From Mycobacterium marseillense (GTDB lineage: Bacteria > Actinomycetota > Actinomycetes > Mycobacteriales > Mycobacteriaceae): a stretch of DNA of 64,000 nt. Shown one piece after another: positions 43,565 through 53,211 of the stretch. The position numbers and the translations under genes are program-made. The notes beneath the pieces were generated by a model that was not told the origin of the DNA, did no database searches, and worked only from the letters and a program-made list of their open reading frames with translations. Every line of letters starts with the position of its first letter. Positions within the stretch are counted from its first letter, which is position 1. Location of the stretch: assembly GCF_010731675.1 (NCBI RefSeq), contig NZ_AP022584.1:3348001-3412000 (forward strand), written 5' to 3'.

Positions 43565-46500
43565 CTACTCCTCCCGTTGCGCTTCACTTGCCATTACGGA
43601 TTCCCCGATCAAGGGGTTGACCAACTGCACATACGTCGGGCCATCGCTGTCGCCCAACAGAATCGCCCGCCCGGCCGGCAACCGGCCGAACCGTTGACCG
43701 CGGATCTTGCCGCTGTCCTGCGGGTTGCCCGCCAACATCAACGTGGTCGCCTGCAGGTCGTTGAAGCGGCGCAGCAGCGGGTTGGTCATCAACGCGTGCC
43801 CCGAACCGGTGGCCCGCGCGGTGACGATCACCCGGATCCCCAAATCGGCTGCCTGCGAGAGCAACCCGATCAACGGAGACCACGGGCGCTGCCCGACGTA
43901 GGGGCCGCTCATCGCCGGCGAGTCCGGGATCTGGTCCACGTCGTCGATGATCAGGTAGTGGGTCTGGCCCGCGAACGTCCAGCGGGCCAGTTCGGCCGGC
44001 GACAAGCCGGCCGGCGGCCGGCGCGACTCGATGAGGTTGGCCAGCCCCAGCATCGCGGGGATGATGCGGTCGATGTTGGCCGTGTACTCGTTGTCGGCGA
44101 ACAACGGTTCGTCGACCAGGTGCAGCCGGCGATCCAGCACCGTGAAGGCCACCTGATCCGGCGTGGAGTTTTCGCGGACCGTGCGAATGAGGTGGCGCAG
44201 CAGCGTCGTCTTCCCCGACTTGCTGTCCCCGAACACCATCAGCAACGGGTTGTCGGCGAAGTCGACCACCACCGGCGCGAGGTCCTCCTCGCGCTGCCCG
44301 ATGACCACCTGTTCCGGCCCGCGGTAGAGCGACCCGACGGCCTCGGGGGCGAGATTGGTGGGCAGCAGCCGCACCGGCGGCGCGGCCATGCCCGGGTAGC
44401 GGTCGTTGATGGCGCCGACCTGGTCCAGCTCCGGGGCGGCGAACAGGAAATGCTCTGCGGCCATGGTCAATCCGCGACCCGGTTGGTCGTGCGGCACCGC
44501 TTCGGCGGGCCGGCGCAGGGCGCCGACCACCCGCACGTTGCTGTCCCGCGGGTCGTGCAGCTTGAGCTCGAGCCGCAGCCCGAGGCCGTCGCGCATCGCC
44601 AGCGGCACCTCCAGCCAGCTGGGAGTGGTGATGACCACGTGGATGCCGTAGGCCAATCCGATGTTGACCAGCTCGGTGACCTTGGCCAGCAACGGGTTTC
44701 GCGTGTTGAACTGGTCGGTGTTGTCACGGCCGAACGCGTAGAGGTTGTCGATGAGCAGGAACACCTCGCCGAACCCGTCGTCGGGCACCGCACCGCGGGA
44801 GTCCCGGAACGCCTCCCGGCGCTGCCGCGACAACAGCAGCTGCTCGAGCTCCCCGAAGGTGCGCCGGATCCGTTCGGGCTCCAGCGCCGAGGCGACGCTG
44901 CCGACGTGCGCCAGGCCTTCCAGCGCGCGCAGCTTCCCGCCGCCGTAGTCCAGGCAGTAAAACGTGACCTCGCGCGGCGAGTGCAGGCTGGCCGCCGACA
45001 ACATGAACGTCTGCAGCGCAGTCGATTTCCCTGACTTGGGGCCACCGTGGATGACCATGTTTCCGGCCGACGACGCGGCATCGAAGATCAGCGGGTCGCG
45101 GCGCATCTCGAACGGCTTGTCGATCTCACCCAGCGGCCACTGCCACTGCCGCGGCGGCACGCCGGCCCGGGCCAGCATCGCGCTGACCGGGATCGGCTCG
45201 TCCAGCGGCGGCAGCCACAACTGCGGCGCGCGCGGGCCGTAACCGGCCAGCTGCTCGCCGATGGTGGCGATGAGCTTGCGCGGCGGCCCGGTCAGTTCGA
45301 CCTCGTCCGGGCTGGTGATCACGGTGTCCTGATCGGGCTCGACCCGTCCGGCCGTGAACACCTTGGGTTCCGGGATGGACGGCACCACAAGCGATTTGGC
45401 CTTCTGCGGCGGATCGTAGATGCCGTCGACATAGGTGCTGCGGAACTTGATCGGGGTCGCGCCGGGCGCCGGCACCAGGAAGCCCACGCCCTTGTGCTCC
45501 TTGCCGGATTCGATGTGGTAGGCGTCCTCCACACCGATGATCTGGCGGGACACGCTGGGACTGGCCACCTTCAACCCGATGCGGTAGGAGGTGTTCTTGT
45601 CGATGTCCTTGATCTTGCCCACATCCAGCGTCTGCGACGCGAACAGGATGTGGATACGGAACGAACGGCCCTTGCGGGCAACGTAATCGAACAGTTCCGC
45701 GTACTCCGGGTGGTCGGCCAGCATCAACGTGAACTCGTCGGCCACCACGAACAGCGTCGGGATCGGCGGCAGGTCGTGCCCAGCCGCGATGGCGTTCTCG
45801 TATTCGACGACCGAGTTGAAGGCGCTGCCCTGCACCCGGCGGCCGGCCTCACGCAGCAGCGTCTCCCGACGGGCCACCTCGCCGCGCAGCGTGTCGGCGA
45901 ACCGGTCGGCCAGCGACTTCTTTTCGGCCATGTTCGAGATCACCGCGACGACCTGCGGGAAATTGCGGAAGCTGTCGGCCCCGGCCTCACCCTTGAAGTC
46001 GGCGTAGATGACGATCAACCGGTCCGCCGAGTGGGTCGTCAACAGCGACAACAGGATCGACATCAGGGTCTGGGACTTACCCGATCCCGTCATACCGATC
46101 ATCAGACCGTGCGGGCCCATCCCGCCCTCGGCTTCGTCCTTCAGGTCGAACATCAGCGGCTCACCGGTCGCGGTGACCCCGATCGGGATGCGCAGTTCGT
46201 CCTCGCGGCGCCGCTGCGCCCACAGCGTCGGCACGTCCAGCTGCGACGCGTCCGGGATGCCCAGCATCGTGGTGAACGTGGCGCCACGGGTGGCCGCCGA
46301 GCGCAACCCCGTGTGCGTCGGGTTGGAGTCCCAGCGCGACAGCTGGCGCGCCAGGTGGGCGGCCTCGTCGGCGCCCAGTTGGTCGGCGACGTCGACGTAG
46401 GGCTGCCAGCCGCCGGTCTGCCAGCGCTCGAGGGAATGGGTCCGGCCGTCCTCGCCGTCCCGCCCGCTGATGCGCAGGATCGGCTTCTCCGGGTCCGAAT

Positions 46501-47554
46501 ACTGCTCGCGGTTCGGGGCGGTGGCGCCGCGGTGCACGACGGTGACACCCGCCCGGCCCATCGCCAGGGTCGAGGCGTTCAGGTCGTAGTCCGGGTCGTC
46601 GACGACGATCAGCAGGTGGCGCAGCGCGTCGGCGGGTTCGCCGGTGAACGCTGGGCGGTCGACGAGCGCGGATCCCAGGCTGGCGACCAGCTCGTCGACG
46701 TTGGTGGCCATGAAGCGGGCCGGCCCGACACCGTCGAGCTCACCGGGAATGTCGACGTGCGGCAACCACTTCAGCCACGACCAGTCCGCGCTCTCGAGGT
46801 CGGGAGTGACCAGCGCGACCCCGAGCACCGTCGGGTCGTGCCAGGTGACGGCCTGGGCGACCCAGGCGCGCATCGCCGAGCGCGCCTCGTCTTCGGAGCC
46901 CAGCACGGTGATCCGCGAGACCTTGGCCAGGTCGATTCCGGTCGGCACGTCGCGCACCGTGCGGTGGGTGTCGAGCAGGCTGCGTAATGCGCTGTGCGAC
47001 ACCGGCTCCAGGTCGATTTCATCCGCGGTGTCGTTGACCCGCAGCGCGGTCGCCAGGGGCACGTGGTGGCGCCCGGCCCGCAGCACGAGGAAGTCGGGGT
47101 CGTGCGGGTCGCGCTCCCACTGACGCCGCGATCCGGGCACGGCGGCCAGCGCCGCCGGCTCCGGGTGGGACCACTGCGCGGCGGCGCGCTGCGCGGCGGC
47201 CTGGGTGCGGATGTTGTCCCGGACCACCGACAGGTAGCGCAGGTAGTCGGCGCGCTCGGCGTCGACCTCCTCGGTGCGCGTCTTGTTGTCGTTGCCGCGA
47301 TACATCGCCGTCGCGGCGAGCAACAGCACGAACGGGAAGAACAGGGTCTGCGGGGAGATCAACCGCATCCCAGTCGCGAACAGGGCGACGATCATGCCGA
47401 CGATCAGGATCACCAGCACGTACGGCATCGCCCGGCGCAGGAACGACGGCGGAATCACCCGGGGCAGCTCGGGCGGCGCCTCGATGGCGATGGTGCCCTT
47501 GCGGGTCACCGGCGGCGCCAGCCGGCGGCGCGCTTCGAAGATCAATCGACTCAT
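43565..47554 (-). CDS. eccC3: ESX-3 FtsK/SpoIIIE-type ATPase EccC3
   Basis: 1329 aa, one polypeptide. Two N-terminal transmembrane helices ([20 protein letters not shown] and [15 protein letters not shown]), a DUF domain, then three FtsK-type ATPase domains with Walker A motifs [10 protein letters not shown] (about 488), GGPKSGKST (about 838) and GDSKSGKTT (about 1110). Walker B regions read [24 protein letters not shown] and [10 protein letters not shown]. It recognises substrates and drives export. It overlaps eccB3 by 4 bp and is 2 bp from PE5. Confidence 0.98.
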   Translation of the reverse strand: MSRLIFEARRRLAPPVTRKGTIAIEAPPELPRVIPPSFLRRAMPYVLVILIVGMIVALFATGMRLISPQTLFFPFVLLLAATAMYRGNDNKTRTEEVDAERADYLRYLSVVRDNIRTQAAAQRAAAQWSHPEPAALAAVPGSRRQWERDPHDPDFLVLRAGRHHVPLATALRVNDTADEIDLEPVSHSALRSLLDTHRTVRDVPTGIDLAKVSRITVLGSEDEARSAMRAWVAQAVTWHDPTVLGVALVTPDLESADWSWLKWLPHVDIPGELDGVGPARFMATNVDELVASLGSALVDRPAFTGEPADALRHLLIVVDDPDYDLNASTLAMGRAGVTVVHRGATAPNREQYSDPEKPILRISGRDGEDGRTHSLERWQTGGWQPYVDVADQLGADEAAHLARQLSRWDSNPTHTGLRSAATRGATFTTMLGIPDASQLDVPTLWAQRRREDELRIPIGVTATGEPLMFDLKDEAEGGMGPHGLMIGMTGSGKSQTLMSILLSLLTTHSADRLIVIYADFKGEAGADSFRNFPQVVAVISNMAEKKSLADRFADTLRGEVARRETLLREAGRRVQGSAFNSVVEYENAIAAGHDLPPIPTLFVVADEFTLMLADHPEYAELFDYVARKGRSFRIHILFASQTLDVGKIKDIDKNTSYRIGLKVASPSVSRQIIGVEDAYHIESGKEHKGVGFLVPAPGATPIKFRSTYVDGIYDPPQKAKSLVVPSIPEPKVFTAGRVEPDQDTVITSPDEVELTGPPRKLIATIGEQLAGYGPRAPQLWLPPLDEPIPVSAMLARAGVPPRQWQWPLGEIDKPFEMRRDPLIFDAASSAGNMVIHGGPKSGKSTALQTFMLSAASLHSPREVTFYCLDYGGGKLRALEGLAHVGSVASALEPERIRRTFGELEQLLLSRQRREAFRDSRGAVPDDGFGEVFLLIDNLYAFGRDNTDQFNTRNPLLAKVTELVNIGLAYGIHVVITTPSWLEVPLAMRDGLGLRLELKLHDPRDSNVRVVGALRRPAEAVPHDQPGRGLTMAAEHFLFAAPELDQVGAINDRYPGMAAPPVRLLPTNLAPEAVGSLYRGPEQVVIGQREEDLAPVVVDFADNPLLMVFGDSKSGKTTLLRHLIRTVRENSTPDQVAFTVLDRRLHLVDEPLFADNEYTANIDRIIPAMLGLANLIESRRPPAGLSPAELARWTFAGQTHYLIIDDVDQIPDSPAMSGPYVGQRPWSPLIGLLSQAADLGIRVIVTARATGSGHALMTNPLLRRFNDLQATTLMLAGNPQDSGKIRGQRFGRLPAGRAILLGDSDGPTYVQLVNPLIGESVMASEAQREE

Positions 47555-49158
47555 CGGGGGGCTCCCTCAGCAGATGCGACGCGGCCGGGCTTCTGGTCGG
47601 GCGTCAGCCCGTCGTGTGCCAGCAACGCGTCGGCGCGCGATAGTGTCGGGCCGCTCGCGAACAGCGACAGCACCGACCACGGAATGGGGACCGGTGACCC
47701 GGTAAGGCCAAGGGCTTCAACGGTTTTGCCCTGCCCGGCGGCCGAGTGCTCGGCCTCGTTGTCGATGCCGTAACGGACACCGGTGTCGGAGACCCAGAAC
47801 AGCGACCCGGCGCCCGGCGAGTTCGGGCCGCCGCCGACGGACTGGGTGAAGTAGCCGGTACCCGGCGCCAGGGCGACGCGGGTGGCGGTGGCCGGCGAGC
47901 CGCCGCCCACCAGGTCGACCGTGCGGATCGAGTCGGCGACAGGCAGAGCCGAGCCGGACAGCAGGTTCACCGAACTGCTGGCGGCGCGGGCGGGCTTGCT
48001 CCAATAGGCGCACGCGACAGGCGATTTGGCCGCATCCACCAGGCCGACCTGCTGGTCCGGGTACCGCGCGGTGTCCAGCATCCGCGACACCGGCAGCTTG
48101 GCCACCGCATCGGCGCCCAGCCGCGGAGGTTGGTCCAGCCCATAGGAATTCGTGTTCCGCAGGATTGCGGCGAGCACCGGTGAGATCTGCTGCAGACCGT
48201 CGGGCAACACCGCGTAGTAGCGCGGCGCCCCCGAGGAGCTCTGGTCCAGGGTGTAGGACACCACCACCGCGCCGATCGGGGCCGGCGCGGTAAACGGCGC
48301 CGGCGCACCGGCGTTCGGAATGCCGGGCGCGGTCAGCGGCGGCGCTTCGGGAATAGCGTTGAACAGGCCCAGGGCGATCGGGCGAGGCGCGGGGATCTCG
48401 GAGTTGCCCTGTCCCAAACCAAGTGCGTTCGTGATCGCGTGGTCGGTCAGGTTGATCTGGCTGCGCTTGCCGTCCCACAGCAGCCAGGTGGTGCCGTCCC
48501 GCTCGGCGAGCAGCGCCTGCCGCGGCGCGAGCGTGGCGGCGCGGGCGCCGCTGCTGTCCGGCCGGCCGGCGATCACCGTGACGCCGGTGCTGTGCGCGGC
48601 GTGCCCACCGGGGTCACTCACCGCGTCGCACACGGTCCAGTTCGCGTCCGTCGACGGGTTTTGCACCATGCGTTCCGGCGCGCCCGGGATGCCGATCAGG
48701 TTGCCGCGCGGAAACCGATCCAGCTCAGTGCTTTTCACCATGGTGGGGTCCACCGGCCGGCCCGTGATCAGGCGGGCCGAGGTCAGGTTGAGCACCGGAT
48801 GCAGGTCCTCACCGACACGGACATACAGCGCGGCGGTGGACCGGTCGGCGAGCACCGCGTTGGTACCCGCCGTCCCGTTGGGCCGGATCAGCGAGAACAC
48901 GAAGCAGCCGGCCAGGCCGGTGACCAGGAGGACGATCCCCATCGCGACCGCGCGCGACTGTGTGCGCAGGGGGTCGACGAGCATCCTGGTGTCGTGCAAC
49001 GCAATACCGGAGGCGATCCGGCGCATCACGAATCGCCAGCCGGTGACCTGGTGCCGGGTGACGAAGCCGCGGCGGTACTCGACCTGGTCGGGGTTGTCGT
49101 TGACCGGGGTGCGAGAGGCGAACGAACGCCGCTCGTCAGGTTGATTATTGGAGGTCAT
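47551..49158 (-). CDS. eccB3: ESX-3 secretion component EccB3
   Basis: 535 aa. A basic cytoplasmic N-terminus ([31 protein letters not shown]), one transmembrane helix ([21 protein letters not shown]) and a long periplasmic domain built of repeats, with paired cysteines in WTVCDAV and VACAYWS. EccB anchors the complex in the periplasm and dimerises there. N-terminus [33 protein letters not shown] is diagnostic. It overlaps eccA3 and eccC3 by 4 bp. Confidence 0.97.
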   Translation of the reverse strand: MTSNNQPDERRSFASRTPVNDNPDQVEYRRGFVTRHQVTGWRFVMRRIASGIALHDTRMLVDPLRTQSRAVAMGIVLLVTGLAGCFVFSLIRPNGTAGTNAVLADRSTAALYVRVGEDLHPVLNLTSARLITGRPVDPTMVKSTELDRFPRGNLIGIPGAPERMVQNPSTDANWTVCDAVSDPGGHAAHSTGVTVIAGRPDSSGARAATLAPRQALLAERDGTTWLLWDGKRSQINLTDHAITNALGLGQGNSEIPAPRPIALGLFNAIPEAPPLTAPGIPNAGAPAPFTAPAPIGAVVVSYTLDQSSSGAPRYYAVLPDGLQQISPVLAAILRNTNSYGLDQPPRLGADAVAKLPVSRMLDTARYPDQQVGLVDAAKSPVACAYWSKPARAASSSVNLLSGSALPVADSIRTVDLVGGGSPATATRVALAPGTGYFTQSVGGGPNSPGAGSLFWVSDTGVRYGIDNEAEHSAAGQGKTVEALGLTGSPVPIPWSVLSLFASGPTLSRADALLAHDGLTPDQKPGRVASAEGAPR

Positions 49159-51008
49159 GCCGGCACCGACAGCCCGAGGCCGCGCAGCAGCGGCTCAACC
49201 GACCTTGCGACGTCGTCGTCGGTGATCGTCATCAGCTCCTCGTCACTGAATTCGCCGGTTCCGGCGTGTTCCGAATGGTCGAGCCGGAACTCTCGTTCTT
49301 CTTCGGAGCGTTCGACGATGTTTCGGACAAAACGACCGTTACCGGCGATGTCCAAGTTGCGTCGCGAGATTCCGTTGGCGTCGGGTGTCGACTCGGTCGC
49401 CAACTTGGTGAACAACTCCTCCATGTGGTCGAGCGCGGCCTTTTCGAAGATGCTGTCGCGCTGCTCGGCCATCTTGTTCGCAATCTCGACGAGTTCCGAC
49501 GGTGCGTAGGAAGGGAAGTCGATGTTGCGGGTGAACCGAGAACGCAAGCCCTCGTTGGTGTCCAGGAACTTGTCCAGGTCGGCCCGGTACCCGGCGATGA
49601 TGACCACCAGGCGGTCGCGGTCGTTCTCCATCCGCGCCAGCAGCGTGTCGATGGCCACCAGGCCGAAGTCATTCTTGGCGCCCGTGGCGACCAGCGCGTA
49701 GGCCTCGTCGAGGAACAGCACGCCGTCGAGCGCGCTGTCGATGATGGCGTTGGTCTTGGCCTCGGTCTCGCCGATGTGCTGGCCGATGAGGTCGGCGCGG
49801 TGCACCTCGCGGATGTTCTCCCGCTTCAAAAGCCCCAGGCCGCAATAGATCTTGGCGACCACGCGGGCGATGGTGGTCTTACCGGTTCCGGGCGGGCCGG
49901 CGAAGACCAGGTGGTGGGCGCGCTGCGCGACCGCGAGCCCGCGCTGCTTGCGGACCAGCTCCATGGCGACCGAGCTCTTCAGCCGCGACACCTGGTTCTT
50001 GACCTCCTCGAGGCCGATGAACTCGGCGAGCTGGCGTTCGGCCTCGTGCAGCAGCACGGCCTTGCGTTCGTGGGCGGCGGGATCGACGAAATCCTCGGCG
50101 CTGGGCTCGGTTTCGGGATCCCACGGATCGGTGCGGGCCTCGATGCGGGCCGCCGTGGTGGTCACGATGCCGAAACTGGTGTCGGTCAGGGCCTGCTCGA
50201 CCTGTTCGTTCTCGGGGTGGGCCGCGTACAGGTCCTGCAGCACTTCGCTCGCCGAGTCCTCGTCGACGTGCGCGCGCAGCACCAGAGCTTTGGCCAGCGC
50301 GCCGTCCACGGCCGCCACCGCGACCGGTCCCTCGGGCTCTTCCAGATAGGACAGCGCCGGCGCGAACATGCCCAGCCGGGCCAGCGCGGTGCCCAGGGCG
50401 ATCTTGGCCGCGTGAGAGAACGCCTCGTCGAGATCCGTGTCGTTGACGATCGGGGTCAGCAGCTTGACGACGTCCGACCAGCGCTCGGCGCGGTAGTTGG
50501 TGACGACGGACACCCAGCGGGCTTCGCGCCAGTTCGGGCGGTCGGCGGTCAGGCCGGCGACGATCGAGTCGGCCTGCGCAAACCGTCCCGCGGTCGCGAG
50601 CGCGGCCGCGTAGGCGAGGTGGAAGTCGTCGGGAGTCGTCGCGCGGAACTGTAGATACAGTCCGGTGTCGTAGCGGAAGCCCAGCGAGTCGGGCGCCAGA
50701 TCGACCTGACGCTGCAGCACGCCCGCGGTGGCCGCGGTGCGCGACACCGACTCGAGCACCCGCAGGGACGCGTCCCCGGCGGCCGCCAGTCCCGTCCACG
50801 CGTCGCATTGGTCGTGGGCGATGCGCGTCAGCGCGGTGAAGCCCGAGCGGGCCGCGGCCAGGTCGGCCGGCCGCTGGCGCTGGTAGACCACGATGCCCAG
50901 CGCGCGGCAGCAGGTCGCGAACCGGCTGACGACGTCGCCGTCAACGCGCGTGTCCACTCGCGAATTGACTGGCTGAACTGTGAGCATGCCGGTGTCACCG
51001 TGTTCCAC
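49155..51008 (-). CDS. eccA3: ESX-3 AAA+ ATPase EccA3
   Basis: 617 aa. N-terminal TPR-type helical domain (to about residue 300), then a CbxX/CfqX-type AAA+ domain: Walker A FAGPPGTGKTTIARVV (about 371), Walker B DGVLFLDEAYAL, sensor IIAGYRADLDKFLDTNEGLRSRF. EccA is cytosolic and helps release EspG from PE-PPE substrates. GTG at 51008 is the longest reasonable start and lacks a clear ribosome binding site; ATG at 50987 is an alternative that aligns with a Met in the M. tuberculosis protein. First gene of the ESX-3 operon. Confidence 0.96.
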   Translation of the reverse strand: MEHGDTGMLTVQPVNSRVDTRVDGDVVSRFATCCRALGIVVYQRQRPADLAAARSGFTALTRIAHDQCDAWTGLAAAGDASLRVLESVSRTAATAGVLQRQVDLAPDSLGFRYDTGLYLQFRATTPDDFHLAYAAALATAGRFAQADSIVAGLTADRPNWREARWVSVVTNYRAERWSDVVKLLTPIVNDTDLDEAFSHAAKIALGTALARLGMFAPALSYLEEPEGPVAVAAVDGALAKALVLRAHVDEDSASEVLQDLYAAHPENEQVEQALTDTSFGIVTTTAARIEARTDPWDPETEPSAEDFVDPAAHERKAVLLHEAERQLAEFIGLEEVKNQVSRLKSSVAMELVRKQRGLAVAQRAHHLVFAGPPGTGKTTIARVVAKIYCGLGLLKRENIREVHRADLIGQHIGETEAKTNAIIDSALDGVLFLDEAYALVATGAKNDFGLVAIDTLLARMENDRDRLVVIIAGYRADLDKFLDTNEGLRSRFTRNIDFPSYAPSELVEIANKMAEQRDSIFEKAALDHMEELFTKLATESTPDANGISRRNLDIAGNGRFVRNIVERSEEEREFRLDHSEHAGTGEFSDEELMTITDDDVARSVEPLLRGLGLSVPA

Positions 51009-51024
51009 GGCCGCGTCTTTTCAT
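50995..51024 (-). other. Possible 9-codon leader ORF overlapping the eccA3 start
   Basis: ATG at 51024 with AGGGGAG 9 nt before it (51034-51040) encodes MKRRGRGTR and stops at TGA 50997-50995, 14 bp past the eccA3 GTG at 51008 and in another frame. The only good ribosome binding site in front of the operon belongs to this mini-ORF, so eccA3 may be translated by coupling to it. Unproven. Confidence 0.35.
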
Positions 51025-51058
51025 GTATGTAGTCTCCCCTAACCTGACCCGCCTGAAG

Positions 51059-51077
51059 TTAGCATTGCATAAGCTAA
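51059..51077. promoter_or_regulatory. IdeR (iron) box-like palindrome upstream of eccA3
   Basis: TTAGCATTGCATAAGCTAA, 19 bp like the IdeR consensus TTAGGTTAGGCTAACCTAA, with both TTAG/CTAA arms intact and 13 of 19 positions agreeing by hand alignment. It starts 51 bp upstream of the eccA3 GTG. TAACTT (51056-51061, minus strand) is a TANNNT -10 candidate at its edge, so bound IdeR would block the promoter. ESX-3 of M. tuberculosis is known to be iron-regulated by IdeR. Confidence 0.55.
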
Positions 51078-51223
51078 CTGTCGAGGCGTTTGGGCCTGTC
51101 CGACTCACCACTGCACTGCCCTTCTTTTACCGCCGATGAGGACGTTCTGCCTACGGTTTTGCCGCATTTTCGGCATACTCACAGCCGCACGTCGGGGGGT
51201 CTCACAGCAAGGCCCCACGTTAC

Positions 51224-51238
51224 TGAAAATCATTTTCA
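51224..51238. promoter_or_regulatory. Zur box upstream of ESX-3
   Basis: TGAAAATCATTTTCA is a near-perfect palindrome of the mycobacterial Zur/FurB type, 216 bp upstream of the eccA3 start. Together with the IdeR-like box it would put ESX-3 under both zinc and iron control, as known for M. tuberculosis. A second promoter is implied by the distance. Confidence 0.85.
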
Positions 51239-51241
51239 TTA

Positions 51242-51322
51242 TCAATCCCGGCGCGCAACTTCGGCGACCGCCGGCGCGGCCGAGCGGAACAGGGACGACA
51301 CCGTCCGCACCGGCGCGGTCAT
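51242..51322 (-). CDS. Possible 26-aa small protein
   Basis: ATG at 51322 is preceded by AGGAG at proper spacing (51330-51337 on the plus strand reads TTCTCCTC). It would encode MTAPVRTVSSLFRSAAPAVA plus six residues and stops just before the Zur box. Open codons continue upstream to about 51487 without a stop (an alternative GTG gives 50 aa). The composition is amphipathic and basic. It could be real or a remnant of a longer gene following the methyltransferase. Confidence 0.3.
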   Translation of the reverse strand: MTAPVRTVSSLFRSAAPAVAEVARRD

Positions 51323-51487
51323 AGCGGGGTTCTCCTCGACGATCGGGTTGTGCTCGACGATCGCCTCGACCCGGGCGGCCGGTGGAACGATCACGCAGCC
51401 ACTAGTCGGCTGGCGGGCCGGAAAAGTTCCGCCGCCCGTCGCTTCCCCGGGCGAACTCGCCCGGCCCCCGCAAATCCCGTCGAGGGC

Positions 51488-52393
51488 TCAGGCCCGGACG
51501 GCGCTCACCAACGTGTTACGCGCGATCATCGGACCGGCTTCGGTCTCCGGGCCGGGCACCGGGCGGCCGACCTCGCGCAGGTAGTCGGCCAGCGGGGTGC
51601 CGACCGCGGTCCACCCGTGGTTGCCGAACCATTCGGTGGCGGGCGCGCACTGCTCGTTGTAGACGAGCTGGAAGAACACGCGCTGGTCGCCCTGCGCGGT
51701 GGCGGCCCGTTCTTCCGCGACGGCGGTCTCGAAGTCCTCGGGCTTCATCGGGGCGCCGTCCTCGACGGCGACGTGGCTGCCGTGGCCGGCCAACCCGTCG
51801 ATACCGGTGAACAGCTGCTCCTGGGCGCTCGCGGGCAGATAGATCAGCAGGCCCTCGGCGATCCACGCCGAGGGTTTAGCCGGGTCGAAGCCGCTGTCGC
51901 GCAGGGCCTGCGGCCAGTCCTCGCGCAAATCGATGGCGATCTCGCGGCGCTCGGCCCGCGGCTGGGCGCCGGCCTCGGCGAGCACCTCACGTTTGAAGTC
52001 GAGCACCTGCGGCTGGTCGAGCTCGAAGATCGTGGTCGCGGCCGGCCAGTCCAGGCGGTAGGCGCGCGAGTCCAGCCCCGCCGCCAACACGACCACCTGA
52101 CGCACGCCCGCGTCGGCGGCGCGCACGAAGTAGTTGTCGAAGTACCTGGTACGGGCGCCCTGGAAGTTGACGAAGTTTTCGCCGAAGTCGGCGGTCTTCA
52201 GCTGATGGTCGGGATCCTTACCGTCGAGGACGTCGGCGGCGGTACCGCCGACGGCGCGGCAGAAAATCTCCGCGTACGGATCCACGGCCAGCGGGTCGGG
52301 CTTTTGCGCTTCCAGCGCCCGCGCGGTGGCCACGAACAACGCGGTCGAACCGACGCTCGTAGTGATGTCCCAGGTAGCGCCTTCGCTTCGCAC
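51488..52393 (-). CDS. SAM-dependent methyltransferase, Rv0281-like (PPM/leucine carboxymethyltransferase-type)
   Basis: 301 aa from a GTG at 52393; an upstream reading frame to 52480 is less likely because the family starts with [25 protein letters not shown]. Family marks are [49 protein letters not shown] (SAM loop), [12 protein letters not shown] and [19 protein letters not shown]. These mycobacterial methyltransferases resemble leucine carboxyl methyltransferases; targets are not known for most. It matches Rv0281, which likewise precedes ESX-3. The divergent Fur-family gene lies 338 bp away. Confidence 0.93.
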   Translation of the reverse strand: MRSEGATWDITTSVGSTALFVATARALEAQKPDPLAVDPYAEIFCRAVGGTAADVLDGKDPDHQLKTADFGENFVNFQGARTRYFDNYFVRAADAGVRQVVVLAAGLDSRAYRLDWPAATTIFELDQPQVLDFKREVLAEAGAQPRAERREIAIDLREDWPQALRDSGFDPAKPSAWIAEGLLIYLPASAQEQLFTGIDGLAGHGSHVAVEDGAPMKPEDFETAVAEERAATAQGDQRVFFQLVYNEQCAPATEWFGNHGWTAVGTPLADYLREVGRPVPGPETEAGPMIARNTLVSAVRA

Positions 52394-52731
52394 CCCGCCC
52401 ACAGTACGCCGCCGGGCGGTGAGCCCTTTTCCGCTGGCGCGCAACGCGAATGGCGACGGTGGGCGCATGTTGCCGCTCAAGCGGGCCAGCCGGGGTCCCG
52501 CGGAACCGGGCCGGCGCGCACCGCGAGGCGGAGCGCCTTTGCGGAAGATCTCGCGCGATCTACATGAAAACGGTTATCGTTTGCAGAGAGGGTGCGGCTC
52601 AGGTATTGCCACCACGCATCAGACAGCCGCGGCACTGCCGCGCCGCCCCGCGCTGACGTCAGCCACTGGCCCGCGAGATCGCGGATCTGCAAGGAACCAC
52701 GTCGGGATCAGTTCGACAAGGAGTAGCACCG
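52394..52731. other. 338-bp intergenic region before the Fur-family gene
   Basis: No gene is supported here. It contains a Zur-like palindrome at 52562-52582 and an AAGGAG ribosome binding site (52718-52723) for the Fur-family gene. The reading frames visible in it lack ribosome binding sites and family resemblance. Confidence 0.6.
52562..52582. promoter_or_regulatory. Degenerate Zur box, possible autoregulation of the Fur-family gene
   Basis: TGAAAACGGTTATCG (52565-52579) differs from the core TGAAAATGATTATCA at three positions; over 21 positions it agrees at 15 with the better box at 53185. It lies 150 bp before the Fur-family start and 169 bp before the methyltransferase start, so it could serve either. 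Confidence 0.5.
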
Positions 52732-53154
52732 GTGCCATCGCCGCCCGCAGCGCCCCGACGGCGACGTACGACGGTCAAGCAGCGCGCCGTCCTAGAGGTG
52801 CTGCGTGCGCAGGAGAACTTTCGCAGCGCCCAACAGCTTTATCAGGACATTTGCCAGAAGCGGCAGCTCAGGATCGGCCTGACCAGCGTGTACCGCATCC
52901 TGCGCACGCTGGCAGCAGACCGGATCGCCGAGACACAGCGCGCGGAGGACGGCGAGATCCTCTACCGCCTCCGCACGGAGGCGGGCCATCGTCATTATCT
53001 GCTGTGCCGGCAGTGCGGCACGGCCGTCGCCTTCACCCCAGTCGACGTCGAGGAACACACCCGCCGGCTGAGTCGCCAACATCACTTCGCCGACGTCACC
53101 CACTATGTCGACCTTTACGGCACCTGTCCGCTCTGCCAGGCCCCTCAACCTTGA
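52732..53154 (+). CDS. Zur/FurB-like zinc-responsive repressor (Fur family)
   Basis: 140 aa, GTG at 52732 after AAGGAG. DNA-binding half TTVKQRAVLEVLRAQENFRSAQQLYQDI, recognition helix LTSVYRILRTLAADRIAE; dimer/metal half with HRHYLLCRQCG, HHFADVTHYVDLYGTCPLC, i.e. the two CxxC pairs of the structural zinc site plus the His-rich regulatory site. It is close to mycobacterial Zur (Rv2359), but the genuine zur is normally beside smtB, so this is probably a second copy serving the adjacent island. With zinc bound it should repress promoters carrying the palindromes found at 53185, 56161, 56216, 59277 and 51224. Confidence 0.93.
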   Translation: MPSPPAAPRRRRTTVKQRAVLEVLRAQENFRSAQQLYQDICQKRQLRIGLTSVYRILRTLAADRIAETQRAEDGEILYRLRTEAGHRHYLLCRQCGTAVAFTPVDVEEHTRRLSRQHHFADVTHYVDLYGTCPLCQAPQP

Positions 53155-53184
53155 GCTCCTGCCGGCAGCCGGCCTTTGCGCCCT

Positions 53185-53205
53185 TAATGAAAATGATTAT
53201 CATTA
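53185..53205. promoter_or_regulatory. Zur box overlapping the -10 of the COG0523 GTPase gene
   Basis: TGAAAATGATTATCA (53188-53202) lies in a 21-bp near-perfect palindrome with one mismatched pair, flanked by TAA and TTA. It ends 6 bp before the ATG at 53212. TATCAT (53198-53203) inside it fits a TANNNT -10, and no ribosome binding site precedes the ATG, so the transcript is likely leaderless or nearly so. Confidence 0.9.
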
Positions 53206-53211
53206 ACAACC

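Larger units (their letters stand above)
51025..51487. other. ESX-3 control region (463 bp)
   Basis: This gap between the SAM methyltransferase and eccA3 holds, from 51487 down, the end of a possible small reading frame (51242-51322), a Zur box, the IdeR-like box and the leader ORF. No larger gene is supported. Confidence 0.7.

Noticed and set aside
43496..46987. Long plus-strand frames opposite eccC3
   Set aside because: EccC3 is certain on the minus strand; the shadow products are Arg/His/Gln-rich without motifs.
51034..51048. CCCTAACCT segment as a second IdeR box
   Set aside because: Only one half-site matches well; the left arm of the consensus is missing, so I list only the palindrome at 51059.
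52450..52692. Small frames between the methyltransferase and Fur-family genes
   Set aside because: No ribosome binding sites and no family resemblance; the Zur-like box lies inside them.
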